In this document: positions 19,585 through 28,721 of the stretch, in pieces
Layout of the letters: every line of letters starts with the position of its first letter
Numbering within the stretch: position 1 is the stretch's first letter
Assembly (NCBI GenBank): GCA_046327745.1
Contig: JAXLXV010000007.1
Coordinates: 434,001 to 498,000, forward strand
DNA from: JABAQJ01 sp046327745
GTDB lineage: Bacteria; Gemmatimonadota; Gemmatimonadetes; Gemmatimonadales; Gemmatimonadaceae
Direction of reading: 5' to 3'
Length of the DNA: 64,000 bases
Translations under genes and position numbers: made by a program
Notes under the pieces: model-generated
Databases searched by the model: none
Told to the model about the DNA's origin: nothing
What the model saw: the letters and a program-made list of their open reading frames with translations, nothing else

Positions 19585-19907
19585 CAGGCCCGGTCGCGTG
19601 CCAACAGGCCACTCAGCGCCGTGACCGAGGCACGGAGGGACTCCGTTTCGGATCGCAGGAACGCTCGGCCGGCAGGGGTAATCTTGTAGAAGCGAGCGCG
19701 CCGGTTGTTATCGGTGATGCCCCACTCGCCGGAGAGGTGCGACCGTTCCTCCATGCGATGCAAGGCCTGAAGGAGCGCAGCCGTCTCCACTTCGATTTCG
19801 CCGCGAGATCCATCTTCGATCCAGCGGATGATTTCGAAAGCGTGCATGGACCCGAAACTCAGGGCCTTGAGGGCAAGTGCGTCGAGGGTGCCTTTCAGCA
19901 GTGGCAT
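19584..19907 (-). CDS. PadR family transcriptional regulator
   Basis: The 107-residue protein is a winged-helix regulator of the short PadR subfamily (PLLKGTLDALALKALS, then the wing RRARFYKITPAGRAFL). PadR proteins linked to ADOP permeases are a common arrangement in Acidobacteriota and Gemmatimonadota. It is the first gene of a two-gene operon and likely represses its own promoter through the palindrome 10 bases upstream. The ligand, perhaps a substrate of the permease, is unknown. Confidence 0.88.
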   Translation of the reverse strand: MPLLKGTLDALALKALSFGSMHAFEIIRWIEDGSRGEIEVETAALLQALHRMEERSHLSGEWGITDNNRRARFYKITPAGRAFLRSETESLRASVTALSGLLARDRA

Positions 19908-19916
19908 GAATTGGCC

Positions 19917-19938
19917 TAGTTACTTGGTGAAGTAACTA
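19917..19938. promoter_or_regulatory. Palindromic operator of the padR-ADOP operon
   Basis: Two perfect 9-base arms, TAGTTACTT and AAGTAACTA, are separated by GGTG. The minus-strand hexamer TATAGT (19934-19939) overlaps one arm and fits a -10 box, which would place transcription start about 20 bases before the padR ATG. PadR dimers bind palindromes of this kind, so autorepression is a sound inference. I cannot see a convincing -35 box. Confidence 0.75.
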
Positions 19939-20161
19939 TACCATGTGCCGGTGCTCACCCGGCGGGCAAGTGGTCAGGGATGGAACGCTTCGTCCCCGAT
20001 GCCCGTGACGTCAAGACGGAGCCTACGCCACTTGTAGTGCGAGACGGTCTCCGAGAGGCATCAACCTCGAATAGCCTTGGTGGCTTCGGATCCGGCCGGT
20101 CCATCGAGGTACGTGAGGAGTACCGGCCAGATCCTGCCCTACGCGCGACGCGGCGCGTCGA

Positions 20162-20665
20162 TCAGAGGTACCGCGCGACGGACATGGCGACGGCGGCCAA
20201 CACGGCACAGAGAGCCACGACACGCAGGGCCTTGCCGAGGGTGGCCTGGAGCCCCTGCATCTCTTGCATGAGTGCAGCTGGCGGCGGAGAGCCGGCACTT
20301 TGCATCTTGGCACCTAACGCGGCGATCTTGTTCGCCGTGGGGCGGCTCCAGAACGCGCCGAGGAGCAAGGCGGTCAGGCCGAACAAGCCACCGATGCCGA
20401 AGGTCATGCCGGTGTTCGTGCCACCCCACCCGGTGCCTCGGGCGTTCAGCCCGTACAGCGCGAAGCCGGCAAGCACCGTGATGAACCCGAGGATCGTCAT
20501 GTGGATCGGCAGCTTGCGCACGAAGGCAATCTCGCGCATCACCGCGCCCCCTGCTGGCCCGGCGGCTTGGATCGACGGCACGACGTACGACGCAATGATC
20601 ACCGCCCCTCCCGTCCAGATCGCGCCAGCTACGACATGAAGCAAACGAAGTGCGATGGTCAACAT
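20162..20665 (-). CDS. Four-helix integral membrane protein (DUF2269-like)
   Basis: The 167-residue protein has four hydrophobic helices, the first holding RLLHVVAGAIWTGG, a pattern shared with DUF2269 and copper-resistance-D-like membrane proteins. A His in helix 1 and one in the second (PIHMTILGF) could bind haem or metal, which is inference. The ATG at 20665 is fixed by GAGGAG four bases upstream. It stands alone between the PadR region and the kinase gene. Confidence 0.6.
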   Translation of the reverse strand: MLTIALRLLHVVAGAIWTGGAVIIASYVVPSIQAAGPAGGAVMREIAFVRKLPIHMTILGFITVLAGFALYGLNARGTGWGGTNTGMTFGIGGLFGLTALLLGAFWSRPTANKIAALGAKMQSAGSPPPAALMQEMQGLQATLGKALRVVALCAVLAAVAMSVARYL

Positions 20666-20863
20666 GGTCTCCTCGCTCGGTCGCATGTGGAAGTCACCGA
20701 GCCGGAGAGGCTAGTCCTCGGTACCGTCGGGTGCAAGTGCTGGCAGCTCCAAGTGATCTTGAGAGCCGTTGGCGACCTCCACCCGGGCGTTCGCCCGACG
20801 CGACACATCGCACGGCGTTTCGACTCCGCCAAGCACATCTGGTGAGCCCCGCACCCGCTGGAG

Positions 20864-23560
20864 TTATCGTGTGCTGGACGGCTGCGTACGGGCCGCGCGC
20901 TCGGCGTCGTACTTGGCCGCGTCATCCTCGCGCCCCAAGGCGCGATAGAGTTGGCTCATGCGTTCGAGCAGGGTGGTGATCTGTCGACTTGAATCTCCGC
21001 GACGCGCGCTGAGAATCTTGTACGACGCCGCATACGCCTCCTCAGCGGCAGGCAGCCGCTTCAGCTCAAAGTTCGCGCGCCCCAAGTCGCTGAGGATGTA
21101 GGCCACCGAGGGATGGGTCGGGCCCAATTTCCCTCGTTTCACCGTCAGTGCTGCCGAAAAGAATGAGCGCTCCTTCGCATGGTCATTCCGCTCGTGGGCC
21201 ACGGCGGCAATTCCGGCATCGGCGTCGCCGACCAGCACGTGTTCCGGACCGACCACCGCGATCAGCAGGCTCTGCGCATCCTGGTACATGGCGCCGGCCT
21301 CACCCAATCGGCCCAGCTTCCGCAGCGTGAGCGCCAGGTTCAACATCGCTACCCCAACCGCGACGTGCTTCTCGCCAAAGAGTGCGCGCCGCATGGCTAG
21401 ACTCTCGCGCAATAGCGGCTCCGCGGCGGCAAAGTCCCCCTTGTCCTGCAGCATGCTGGCCAGATTGTTGATGCTGATGGCAATCTGTGGATGCGGCGCT
21501 GTGAACCGTACGCGACGGATCGCCAGCGAGCCGCGCAACATCTCCTCCGCCTCGGGAAATTGCCTACGTTCGGAGAGCACATTGCCAAGATTATCCATGG
21601 CAGACGCGACGTGCGGATGGTCGGGGCCCAGACTCTTCTTCCACATCTCGAGCGCTCGCCGAAGATAAGGCTCCGCCTCATCGTACTTGGCCTGACGCGC
21701 CAAGGCCGTTCCCACGTTGGCGACGCTTTCCGCCACCCGCGCATCAGAAGCTCCGTACTCTGCCTCGGAGAGCGTGAGCGCGTGCCGATAGGTGCTCTCC
21801 GCCGCGGCGAAGTTTGCTTCCTCCTGTTGCGCGTTCCCCAGCGCGTTCAGGGCCGTCAGATACGCCGGCCGCTGGGCGATGGAGTCCGCGGCCAACGAGG
21901 CGATGCTTGTGCGGAAGAGTGCCGCCGCCTCCTTCTCCTTGCCGATGTCCAGGAGCGACAGGCCCAGATCCGTTTGACTGGTGGCAATGTCGGGGGCGCC
22001 GGCCGGCAGGTTCTTGGTGCGTAGGTCCAGCGCCTGCTGCAACAGCGGCCGCGACGGCTCGAGCTGACCCAGATTCCGATACGCCTTGCCGAGTACGGAC
22101 AGCAGCTGCGCCTGCACCAACGGCTGCGACGCCAGCTCCGACTGAACCTTCGCCGTTCCCTCCTGTAGCAGAGCGGCAATGCGTAGAGTGTCGCGTCGCT
22201 CCGGTCCATTCGCGTAGGGATCGGGGGCCTTGAAGAGGTTTTCCAGAAAGGCCGTCACTTGCAACGCCACGTCGCGTTCGCGGGCGATGGCCGCGGCTTG
22301 CGTTCGACTGGTCATGGCCGATCGGACCGAGACGACCGCCAGTGCCGCAAGCGACGTCGTCAGGGCCAACGCGGCCGCGATGCCCACCTTGTGTCGACGC
22401 AAGAACCGATTGGCGACGTACCCGAACGTTTCAGCGCGCGCCTGCACTGGGAAACCGGCCACGTGGCGCTGGATGTCATCACGCAGATCGGCCACGGTAG
22501 CGTACCGACTCGCCGGTTCCTTACGCAGCGCCTTCAACACGATGCTGTCCAGGTCCCCAGCGATCCGATGCGCCGGGACAGGTGCGGCTGCGCCCGACTT
22601 GGCGCGTCGTTCCACATCTCCACTGGCCACACTCGGTGGGATGGGGTCGCGTTCGCAGATCGCGTTGAACAGCTCCACCTTCGGCACGAACTGAAACGGA
22701 CGAAATCCGACCAGCAGCTCATACAGCAGGACGCCTAACGCGTATGTATCCGTGGCCGTGGTGATCGCATGCCCGAGGAACTGTTCGGGTGCCGCGTGCT
22801 CCGGCGTGAGCAGCAAGGCATCGCCGGTCCCCGACTGCGTGGACAAGCCATCCGAATCGTCGAGCAGCTTGGCAATCCCGAAGTCGAGCAGCCTAACCTC
22901 TCCCTGCGTCGTGACCAGGATGTTGCTCGGTTTCAGATCGCGGTGAACGACCAGGTTGGCATGCGCGAACTGCACCGCGTCGCAAACCGTGCGAAAGAGC
23001 GCCAGTCGCTGAGCAAGCGTGAGTTGATGCTGCGCGGCATAGGCCGTGATGGACGTGCCATCCACATACTGCATGACGAGGTACGGCTGTCCATTCTCCG
23101 TCACGCCACCATCCAACAGCGTCGCGATGTTCGGATGCTCCAGCCGGGCCAGAATCTGCCGTTCCAATCGAAAGCGCCGAAGTAGCTCGTCGGTATCCTT
23201 TTCAGGACGCACCAGCTTGATCGCTACTCGGTGCTGGAATTGGTCGTCCGTGCGGGCGGCCCGGTACACCTCGCCCATGCCGCCGCGGCCGATCAGCTCC
23301 TCCAGTCGGTAGACACCGAGGCGCTGGCCGAGCATTGAGCCTGGCGGTGCGGGTACCGGCACCGTGAATGCCCGCAGCAACCGATCCGGATCCTCGGTAC
23401 CGCCAGCTTCAAAGTGTGCGGCGAGCAACCCTTCGACCTCCCGCAGCAGCGTCTGGTCGTCGCCACACTTCTGGCGCAGGAACGCCGGTCGCTCCCCAGC
23501 AGCAAGTGCCAAGGCATCGTGAAAGAGCGTGTCGAGCAGCGCCCAGCGATCGGATGACAT
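20864..23560 (-). CDS. Transmembrane Ser/Thr protein kinase with TPR sensor region
   Basis: After an N-terminal helical segment typical of these kinases (RWALLDTLFHDALALAAGE), the Hanks kinase domain runs from the glycine loop GRGGMGEVYRA near residue 83, through the catalytic VHRDLKPSNI near 210, to DFGIAKL near 229. A single membrane helix follows around residue 400, and the last 450 residues are tetratricopeptide repeats that should lie outside the cytoplasm. All catalytic residues are intact. The ATG at 23560 matches the usual N-terminus. The signal and targets are unknown. Confidence 0.88.
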   Translation of the reverse strand: MSSDRWALLDTLFHDALALAAGERPAFLRQKCGDDQTLLREVEGLLAAHFEAGGTEDPDRLLRAFTVPVPAPPGSMLGQRLGVYRLEELIGRGGMGEVYRAARTDDQFQHRVAIKLVRPEKDTDELLRRFRLERQILARLEHPNIATLLDGGVTENGQPYLVMQYVDGTSITAYAAQHQLTLAQRLALFRTVCDAVQFAHANLVVHRDLKPSNILVTTQGEVRLLDFGIAKLLDDSDGLSTQSGTGDALLLTPEHAAPEQFLGHAITTATDTYALGVLLYELLVGFRPFQFVPKVELFNAICERDPIPPSVASGDVERRAKSGAAAPVPAHRIAGDLDSIVLKALRKEPASRYATVADLRDDIQRHVAGFPVQARAETFGYVANRFLRRHKVGIAAALALTTSLAALAVVSVRSAMTSRTQAAAIARERDVALQVTAFLENLFKAPDPYANGPERRDTLRIAALLQEGTAKVQSELASQPLVQAQLLSVLGKAYRNLGQLEPSRPLLQQALDLRTKNLPAGAPDIATSQTDLGLSLLDIGKEKEAAALFRTSIASLAADSIAQRPAYLTALNALGNAQQEEANFAAAESTYRHALTLSEAEYGASDARVAESVANVGTALARQAKYDEAEPYLRRALEMWKKSLGPDHPHVASAMDNLGNVLSERRQFPEAEEMLRGSLAIRRVRFTAPHPQIAISINNLASMLQDKGDFAAAEPLLRESLAMRRALFGEKHVAVGVAMLNLALTLRKLGRLGEAGAMYQDAQSLLIAVVGPEHVLVGDADAGIAAVAHERNDHAKERSFFSAALTVKRGKLGPTHPSVAYILSDLGRANFELKRLPAAEEAYAASYKILSARRGDSSRQITTLLERMSQLYRALGREDDAAKYDAERAARTQPSSTR

Positions 23561-23794
23561 GGTGCGGACGTGAGAATTTCGACTGCGATGAATGGCCTGA
23601 CTGTAAGAGTTGGCGCGAATCGGGCCCGACAATGGACACTTGTAGGCCAACCGTGTCTATGGCATAGCCTCCTTTGGGGGGAGGGGCAAGGGTGCGACGC
23701 TCAGCCACGCAACCGAGCGCCTGCGAGCGCGTCCGCGAGGCCCCACCCACCCTGGTGGTGCGGCGACGTCACGGCGACGAGTCGACCGGGTCGC

Positions 23795-24670
23795 TTAGGG
23801 CACGCGCGCGCATTGCAGGCTGCCGTCACGCACCAGCTCCGTGAGCGCGCGCAATCGCTCGGCGTAGGCGGCGATCCCCAGGGTTGCCGGAATGTTGTCA
23901 TGCACGGCACCCGCCACGATTTCCATCCTCTTGGGTTCGTTCGCGTGGGCGAAGAGCTGCTCCGTCTGACCACGTGGCACCTGCACATCGTTGCTGCCGG
24001 CGAGGATCAGGATCGGCGCATGAATCGCCGGGAGTTTCCCGACGTTGTCAAACGTCCCAGCCATCAGCCAGTCACCAGGCACGTCGAGAATGGTAGCGGT
24101 CTGCGCCATGGCTTCACCCGACGCAAAGACCGACTCCAGGACGAGCCCTCGAAGCCCCGACAAGCCCACAGCAAGTGCAGTCGTCGGCACACCACCGAGC
24201 GAGTGCCCGTACAGCACCAACGACTGCGCCGTGACGCGCGGTTGTGCCAGCACATAGGCGAGGGCGGCGCGACCGTCCTGAAGCAAGGTCGTCTCGCCAG
24301 TCGACTTGCCGGTGCTCTTTCCATAGCCGCGATAGTCGTACGCGTACACGTCGAACCCCGCCTGCCAGATCGCCACGGCCCGTGCCCACTCGCGTGCCCG
24401 GCTGATGTCGCCTCCCTTGCCATGCGACAACAGAACCGTTAGGCGGGCGGCGGACCCCGGCTGACGCAACCGCACGGCGTAGAGCACCTCGCCGCCGGAT
24501 GGGAACGACACCACATCGCGGAGGGAGTCGGGTACGGCGGCCGACGGAAAGCGATATTCGCTGACGGCGGTCGGATTGAACACCAGCGAGTCGAGCTTGC
24601 AACCGTGGAGTGGCAAGATGGCGCTCAGCAAGAGGGCCGCACGGAGTTCGAGCCATCGCCGGCGTTTCAT
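23795..24670 (-). CDS. Alpha/beta hydrolase lipoprotein (S33-like)
   Basis: The 291-residue protein has a lipobox (LHGC at residue 24) and so should be tethered to a membrane. The fold motifs are LSHGKGG, the DYRGYGKSTG strand, the nucleophile elbow GHSLGG, Asp in GSNDVQV and His in AVHDN. It resembles BAAT- or serine-aminopeptidase-type hydrolases. Its ATG overlaps the stop of the upstream lipoprotein gene by four bases (ATGA), so the two are one operon. Confidence 0.78.
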   Translation of the reverse strand: MKRRRWLELRAALLLSAILPLHGCKLDSLVFNPTAVSEYRFPSAAVPDSLRDVVSFPSGGEVLYAVRLRQPGSAARLTVLLSHGKGGDISRAREWARAVAIWQAGFDVYAYDYRGYGKSTGKSTGETTLLQDGRAALAYVLAQPRVTAQSLVLYGHSLGGVPTTALAVGLSGLRGLVLESVFASGEAMAQTATILDVPGDWLMAGTFDNVGKLPAIHAPILILAGSNDVQVPRGQTEQLFAHANEPKRMEIVAGAVHDNIPATLGIAAYAERLRALTELVRDGSLQCARVP

Positions 24671-25347
24671 CTTCGCACCTGCACGCCTAACAACAGCGCT
24701 ACACCGCCGTGCCCACTGATCGAAGATTCCCCTTCCATCAACCCGCTGTGCGTGTCAATGTTCGCCGCCATCCAACGGGTCTCCAGCTGCAGAATGAACC
24801 GACGGCCCACGTCGCGCTGGATGCCGGCACTCGGCGACACGATGAGGCGCTCCTCTCCCGAGAACTGCGTCGTCAGGTTCGATCCCACATACCCCAGCGT
24901 GCGCATCCCCAACCGCCAGCTCGCCGTTCCCGTGACGCCTGGAAAGGCACGCGTACTGCCGCTACCATGGAACACGTAGAGCTGTGCCTGCCCGGTGAAT
25001 TCAGGGCGGACGCCATCCTGAGTGCTGAGTCGGTGGGCCACGCCGCCGTCCACTCCCGCGACTCCCATCGCTGCGGTCAGCAGATGAGCGCTTCCACTCA
25101 GCGTGGTTGCGTCCGTCATGCCGTACATGGCGCCAGCGGTCACGTATGGGATGATCGTTGTAGCCACATGCTGCGGCACCACTGGTCCGCCGACGGTAAG
25201 CGTCCAGCGTGACTCGTGGGCTGGCAGGGTGCGCACGGGCAGCGTGGCTGAACAGCCGACGGCGCTGAGAGCCACCAACGTGACGGCAGCGAAGGACCAC
25301 ACGCGCTGCCCTCCGCTCGCCAAGCGACGTGACACCGTTGCGCGCAC
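24667..25347 (-). CDS. Lipoprotein of unknown function
   Basis: The 226-residue protein has a signal sequence ending in a lipobox (AVGC). The mature part is rich in glycine and alternating hydrophobic residues, with tyrosine- and tryptophan-containing strands, which would suit a small beta-barrel or beta-sandwich. I do not recognise a family. The start is GTG at 25347 with GGGAG seven bases upstream. It is the first gene of a pair with the downstream hydrolase lipoprotein. Confidence 0.65.
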   Translation of the reverse strand: MRATVSRRLASGGQRVWSFAAVTLVALSAVGCSATLPVRTLPAHESRWTLTVGGPVVPQHVATTIIPYVTAGAMYGMTDATTLSGSAHLLTAAMGVAGVDGGVAHRLSTQDGVRPEFTGQAQLYVFHGSGSTRAFPGVTGTASWRLGMRTLGYVGSNLTTQFSGEERLIVSPSAGIQRDVGRRFILQLETRWMAANIDTHSGLMEGESSISGHGGVALLLGVQVRR

Positions 25348-25495
25348 TGCTCCACTCCCGACTCGCGCGGCTGAGTTGCCGCGCTGACTTCACGTTGGGA
25401 TCGAGCCATCTCCCGAACAAGGAGGATTCGTGGCACGTCACGTACGGGCTCACCCGACGCGGAGGGTGCTCCCGCTGGCAGCGCAACAGGAACGC

Positions 25496-27223
25496 TCAGC
25501 GCCAGTCGTTTGGATAGAGTGCATTCACCTGCGCTCGCTGCCGAGCGATCTCCTGCGCCGACCATCCGAGTTCCCGGGCCATCATCTCCAGCACACCGGT
25601 GATCACGGCGTCCGTTGGCTTCCCCAGCGTTCCGATCCCCGTCCGCCGCAACAGTACGTCGGCCGCATGGTGCGCCTGCTCGTCGATCACTGCGCGGACC
25701 ACCTGCGCACGTATGTCTGGCGCTCCTTCGCCGACAGGGAGCAACACCTCTGGTTGCTCGGTACCCCGTTCCAGTACGTCGCGATAGAGTGCGCCGTACA
25801 GCCCAATGAGGTGTTCAACGGTCTCCGAAGGGACTCGACCCGACGCCTCGCGCAGCGCGTCGGCGCGAAATGCTCGCATCGTACCAACGTCGCCCCCTGG
25901 TAGCGGTCGTTCATGTGTCGTGCACGACCGATCGCCGGCCTTGAGTTGCCGCGCCACAGTATCCGTGCACTGCTCAGCGACATGACGCGCCGTCGTCCAC
26001 TTGCCGCCTAACGCTGATACCAACCCCGCGGGACCTCCACGCACGACATGGTCGACGATCTCGGCCCGTCGGCTCATGGTGTAGCTGTTTCCCGTCGGAT
26101 CGCCCAGCAGCGGCCGAACGCCGGCGTACGCATAGCGCACATCGTTCATGGTCAAGTGCGCATCTGGCATCCCTCGATTCACCACACCCAGCAACAACGC
26201 GATGTCCGATTCGTCGGGCCGTACGTCATCCGGATCTCCGCGGAAGGGTGTGTCCGTGGTGCCCAGCAGGGAGTGACCGCGCCAAGGAATCACAAAGGCA
26301 TGGTCGCGCTTCCCCAGCAGTGTTACCGCGTGGTGGTCAGACAGCGAGCGTACGATGACGTGTACGCCCTTAGAGCGCGTCATGTGACGGGCAGACGAAT
26401 CACCCGACTCGCCACGCAACAGCTCGCCGGCCCATGGGCCAGTGGCATTCACCACACAGCGAGCCTTGATATCGATTGGGGTGTCGGTCGCGACGTCTCT
26501 CGCTCGCACGCCCGTCACCCGCGCCCCATCGTGCGCGAGTTGCTCGGCGCCCACATAATTGGCGACACACGCGCCGTGTCGCGCTGCATCCAAGATGCAC
26601 TCGAGGCACAATCGCTCCGGGGCGAAGGCTTGGCAGTCGGCATAGCAGATGGCGCCGCTCAGTCCTTTCGCGTCCAACAGGGGAATTCGCTCCCGCGCTT
26701 CAGCCGCCGACCACCAGCCATGGCGCGGAAGTCTCAGGTCAGGGTCCTCCAACATGCCGCGATCGTAGGCCAGCAGGTCAAACAGCTGCAAGGCAATGCC
26801 GCGCGAGATCCGTTCGGTCAGGCCGTGAAAGGGGATCGCGAAGGACAGGGGCCGCACGAGATGCGGCGCAATCTTGAGCCAGATGCGTCGTTCCCGAAGT
26901 GATTCCCGCACCACGCCGAATTGCAGCTGGGCCAGGTACCGCACGCCACCGTGAATCATCTTCGACGAGGCCGCGCTGGTCGCTGAGCAGAAGTCGTTGC
27001 GTTCGATCAGGGCGGTGGTGAAGCCACGGAGCGCTGCATCCCGGGCCACGCACGCCCCCACGATGCCGCCACCGACCACCAGCACGTCGAAGTGCGCGGA
27101 TCCCAGCGTGGCGAGGTCACGCCGCATGGACACATCGTCGTTGAGGCGTTCGCGGCCGAATGTCCGATTGATGGGCACATCGTCGTTGGGACGTCCGCTG
27201 CCGCATGTGCGATTGGATGCCAT
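25496..27223 (-). CDS. glpD: Aerobic glycerol-3-phosphate dehydrogenase
   Basis: A flavoprotein that oxidises glycerol-3-phosphate to dihydroxyacetone phosphate and feeds electrons to quinones at the inner membrane. The FAD Rossmann motif VVGGGIVGA lies near residue 50; the family segments SSKMIHGGVRYL and ALGGKWTTAR are intact, as is the C-terminal helical domain. Two starts are possible: ATG 27223 (575 residues, GAGAAG nearby) and ATG 27127 (543 residues, closer to the usual length). The extra 32 residues come from a duplicated 48-base block. It is divergent from the DinB gene; no glpF or glpK lies nearby. Confidence 0.88.
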   Translation of the reverse strand: MASNRTCGSGRPNDDVPINRTFGRERLNDDVSMRRDLATLGSAHFDVLVVGGGIVGACVARDAALRGFTTALIERNDFCSATSAASSKMIHGGVRYLAQLQFGVVRESLRERRIWLKIAPHLVRPLSFAIPFHGLTERISRGIALQLFDLLAYDRGMLEDPDLRLPRHGWWSAAEARERIPLLDAKGLSGAICYADCQAFAPERLCLECILDAARHGACVANYVGAEQLAHDGARVTGVRARDVATDTPIDIKARCVVNATGPWAGELLRGESGDSSARHMTRSKGVHVIVRSLSDHHAVTLLGKRDHAFVIPWRGHSLLGTTDTPFRGDPDDVRPDESDIALLLGVVNRGMPDAHLTMNDVRYAYAGVRPLLGDPTGNSYTMSRRAEIVDHVVRGGPAGLVSALGGKWTTARHVAEQCTDTVARQLKAGDRSCTTHERPLPGGDVGTMRAFRADALREASGRVPSETVEHLIGLYGALYRDVLERGTEQPEVLLPVGEGAPDIRAQVVRAVIDEQAHHAADVLLRRTGIGTLGKPTDAVITGVLEMMARELGWSAQEIARQRAQVNALYPNDWR

Positions 27224-27225
27224 GC
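27130..27225 (-). repeat. Two imperfect 48-base direct repeats at the 5' end of glpD
   Basis: Two adjacent blocks share CACATCGTCGTTG on the plus strand and, read as protein in the glpD frame, give NRTCGSGRPNDDV and NRTFGRERLNDDV. The period is 16 codons. They precede the conserved part of GlpD and may be a coding N-terminal extension or leader DNA. Confidence 0.6.
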
Positions 27226-27373
27226 ATCTTCTCACGTTACGGCCCACGCGGCGCATTGGCCATTGGCGAGTGGACTTCGCCGCGGCCAGTCTCGATATTG
27301 TCGGCGCCTTGCCTCTGGCCATCCCTCTCCTTCCTGACCCAGCGTACGCCAGGGTCTCACCCGGGGTTCCTCC

Positions 27374-27895
27374 ATGAAACGCATCTCCACGATCGTCCTG
27401 TTCGCCCTGGCCTTGCCGACCGTTGCATCCGCGCAGAGCGGTGCGGACCCGGGCATCACGGCGCTTCGTAGCAACTGGCAGGGGGTGATCGACAACATCA
27501 CCAAGGCGGCGGAAGAGCTGACGGACGCCGACTACGCGTACCGTCCGGTCGCCACGGTCCGCACCTTTGGCGAGTTGATCGGCCACATCGCGGGCTCCCA
27601 GAACTTGATGTGTGCCGCCGCGTTAGGCGACCCACAGCCTGCGGAAGATGCGGTGGAGAAGGTGGCAAAGAACAAGGCGGCCCTGGTGAAGGCGCTCAAG
27701 GAGTCCACCGCCTATTGCACCAAGGCCTATGCGATCACGACGGCTGCCGGCGCGGCACCGGCCACGTTGTTCGGCGAGACCTCGACGCGGGTGGGTGCGT
27801 TGGCCCTCAATGCCGTGCACGATGGCGAGCACTATGGCAACATCGTCACCTACATGCGCATGAAGGGCATGGTACCACCATCCAGCAAACGTTAG
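27374..27895 (+). CDS. Exported DinB-like protein
   Basis: The 173-residue protein has a signal peptide ending ASA-Q and a four-helix DinB/DUF664 fold. The likely metal-binding histidines are visible: HIAGSQ near residue 73 and the pair in NAVHDGEHYGN near 152 and 156. DinB-like proteins are thiol-dependent transferases or metalloenzymes; an exported version is common in this phylum but unassigned. It is followed after nine bases by the DsrE-type gene, so they are probably co-transcribed. Confidence 0.8.
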   Translation: MKRISTIVLFALALPTVASAQSGADPGITALRSNWQGVIDNITKAAEELTDADYAYRPVATVRTFGELIGHIAGSQNLMCAAALGDPQPAEDAVEKVAKNKAALVKALKESTAYCTKAYAITTAAGAAPATLFGETSTRVGALALNAVHDGEHYGNIVTYMRMKGMVPPSSKR

Positions 27896-27904
27896 GGAGG
27901 CACC

Positions 27905-28705
27905 ATGTCCACGGACGATCAGACGACCAGCGAAGGGACCTCGCGTCGCACCTTTGTCACCCAACTTGGCCTCGGCAGCGTTGCGCTGGCGGCCACGGCA
28001 TGCGCGCATGCAACAGCATCCACGGCAGGCAGCGCATCGGCTCCGTCACCTGCACCGAGCGCCGCAGCTCCGGCGGCGGCCGCGGCGGCACCGGCGGACA
28101 GCCGCCCCGGACGAAGCGGCCCACAGATCCCTATCCCGCCAACGAGTGGCGACGGCCCGTGGGATCACGCATGGCTCGAACGCGCCGCGGCCGCCAAGCA
28201 CAAGCTGGTGTTCGACATCGGCGCCTACCAGAACGGCGGCGGCTTGTATTACGCCAAGAACTACCTGAACGGCATGCGCGACGGCTGGGGTGTTGAAGCT
28301 CCCGATGTCTTTGCCATCCTTGGCATCAGTGGTGACGCCTTCCCGATCGTGTTCAACGACGCCATCTGGGAGAAATACGGGTACGGCGCTTCGAGCAAGA
28401 CGAATGACCCGCGCACTGGGCAGCCAGCGGTTCGCAACGTGTGGTGGCAGCCGCGCGCCGGCGAACCGATGATCGAGTTTGGCGTCGACGTGCTGCAGAA
28501 GCGGGGCGCACAGGTGATTCTCTGCAACAACGTCTTTCGCGGCGTGATTCGACGAGCCATGGCGCAAACGCAGGGCACGTACGCCGACGTCCGGAAGGAG
28601 CTGACGGCTGGGTTGCTCCCCGGTGTCGTGGTGGTCCCGGCCATGGTCGCGGCCATGGCCATGGCCCAGTCCCGCGGGGCAGGCTACGTGTACGCGGGCG
28701 CGTAG
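27905..28705 (+). CDS. Tat-exported DsrE/DsrF-like protein
   Basis: The first 35 residues carry a twin-arginine motif (SRRTFVTQLG) and a Cys that may be lipidated. A low-complexity Ala/Pro/Ser linker follows (residues about 35-75), then a DsrE-like alpha/beta domain ending with LLPGVVVVPAMV. DsrE-family proteins handle sulfur groups on a conserved cysteine; here a Cys occurs in VILCNNVF. A GGGAGG ribosome site four bases before the ATG overlaps the end of the DinB gene. Confidence 0.7.
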   Translation: MSTDDQTTSEGTSRRTFVTQLGLGSVALAATACAHATASTAGSASAPSPAPSAAAPAAAAAAPADSRPGRSGPQIPIPPTSGDGPWDHAWLERAAAAKHKLVFDIGAYQNGGGLYYAKNYLNGMRDGWGVEAPDVFAILGISGDAFPIVFNDAIWEKYGYGASSKTNDPRTGQPAVRNVWWQPRAGEPMIEFGVDVLQKRGAQVILCNNVFRGVIRRAMAQTQGTYADVRKELTAGLLPGVVVVPAMVAAMAMAQSRGAGYVYAGA

Positions 28706-28711
28706 CCTGCC
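28678..28711. terminator. Hairpin at the convergent ends of the DsrE-like and deacylase genes
   Basis: A perfect 11-bp stem, GGCAGGCTACG and CGTAGCCTGCC, with a 12-base loop. The DsrE-like stop codon lies within the right arm, and the convergent gene ends 11 bases later. Position suggests a two-way terminator, although no T-run follows. Confidence 0.5.
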
Positions 28712-28721
28712 GACCGTTCCG

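Noticed and set aside
25365..25384. 7-bp stem GCGCGGC/GCCGCGC between glpD and the lipoprotein gene
   Set aside because: Short GC-only stems are frequent by chance in this GC-rich sequence.
27610..28296. Long plus-strand open frame across the DinB and DsrE-like genes
   Set aside because: It is a different frame of two well-supported genes and its composition (Arg/Gly/His-rich) is typical of a shadow.
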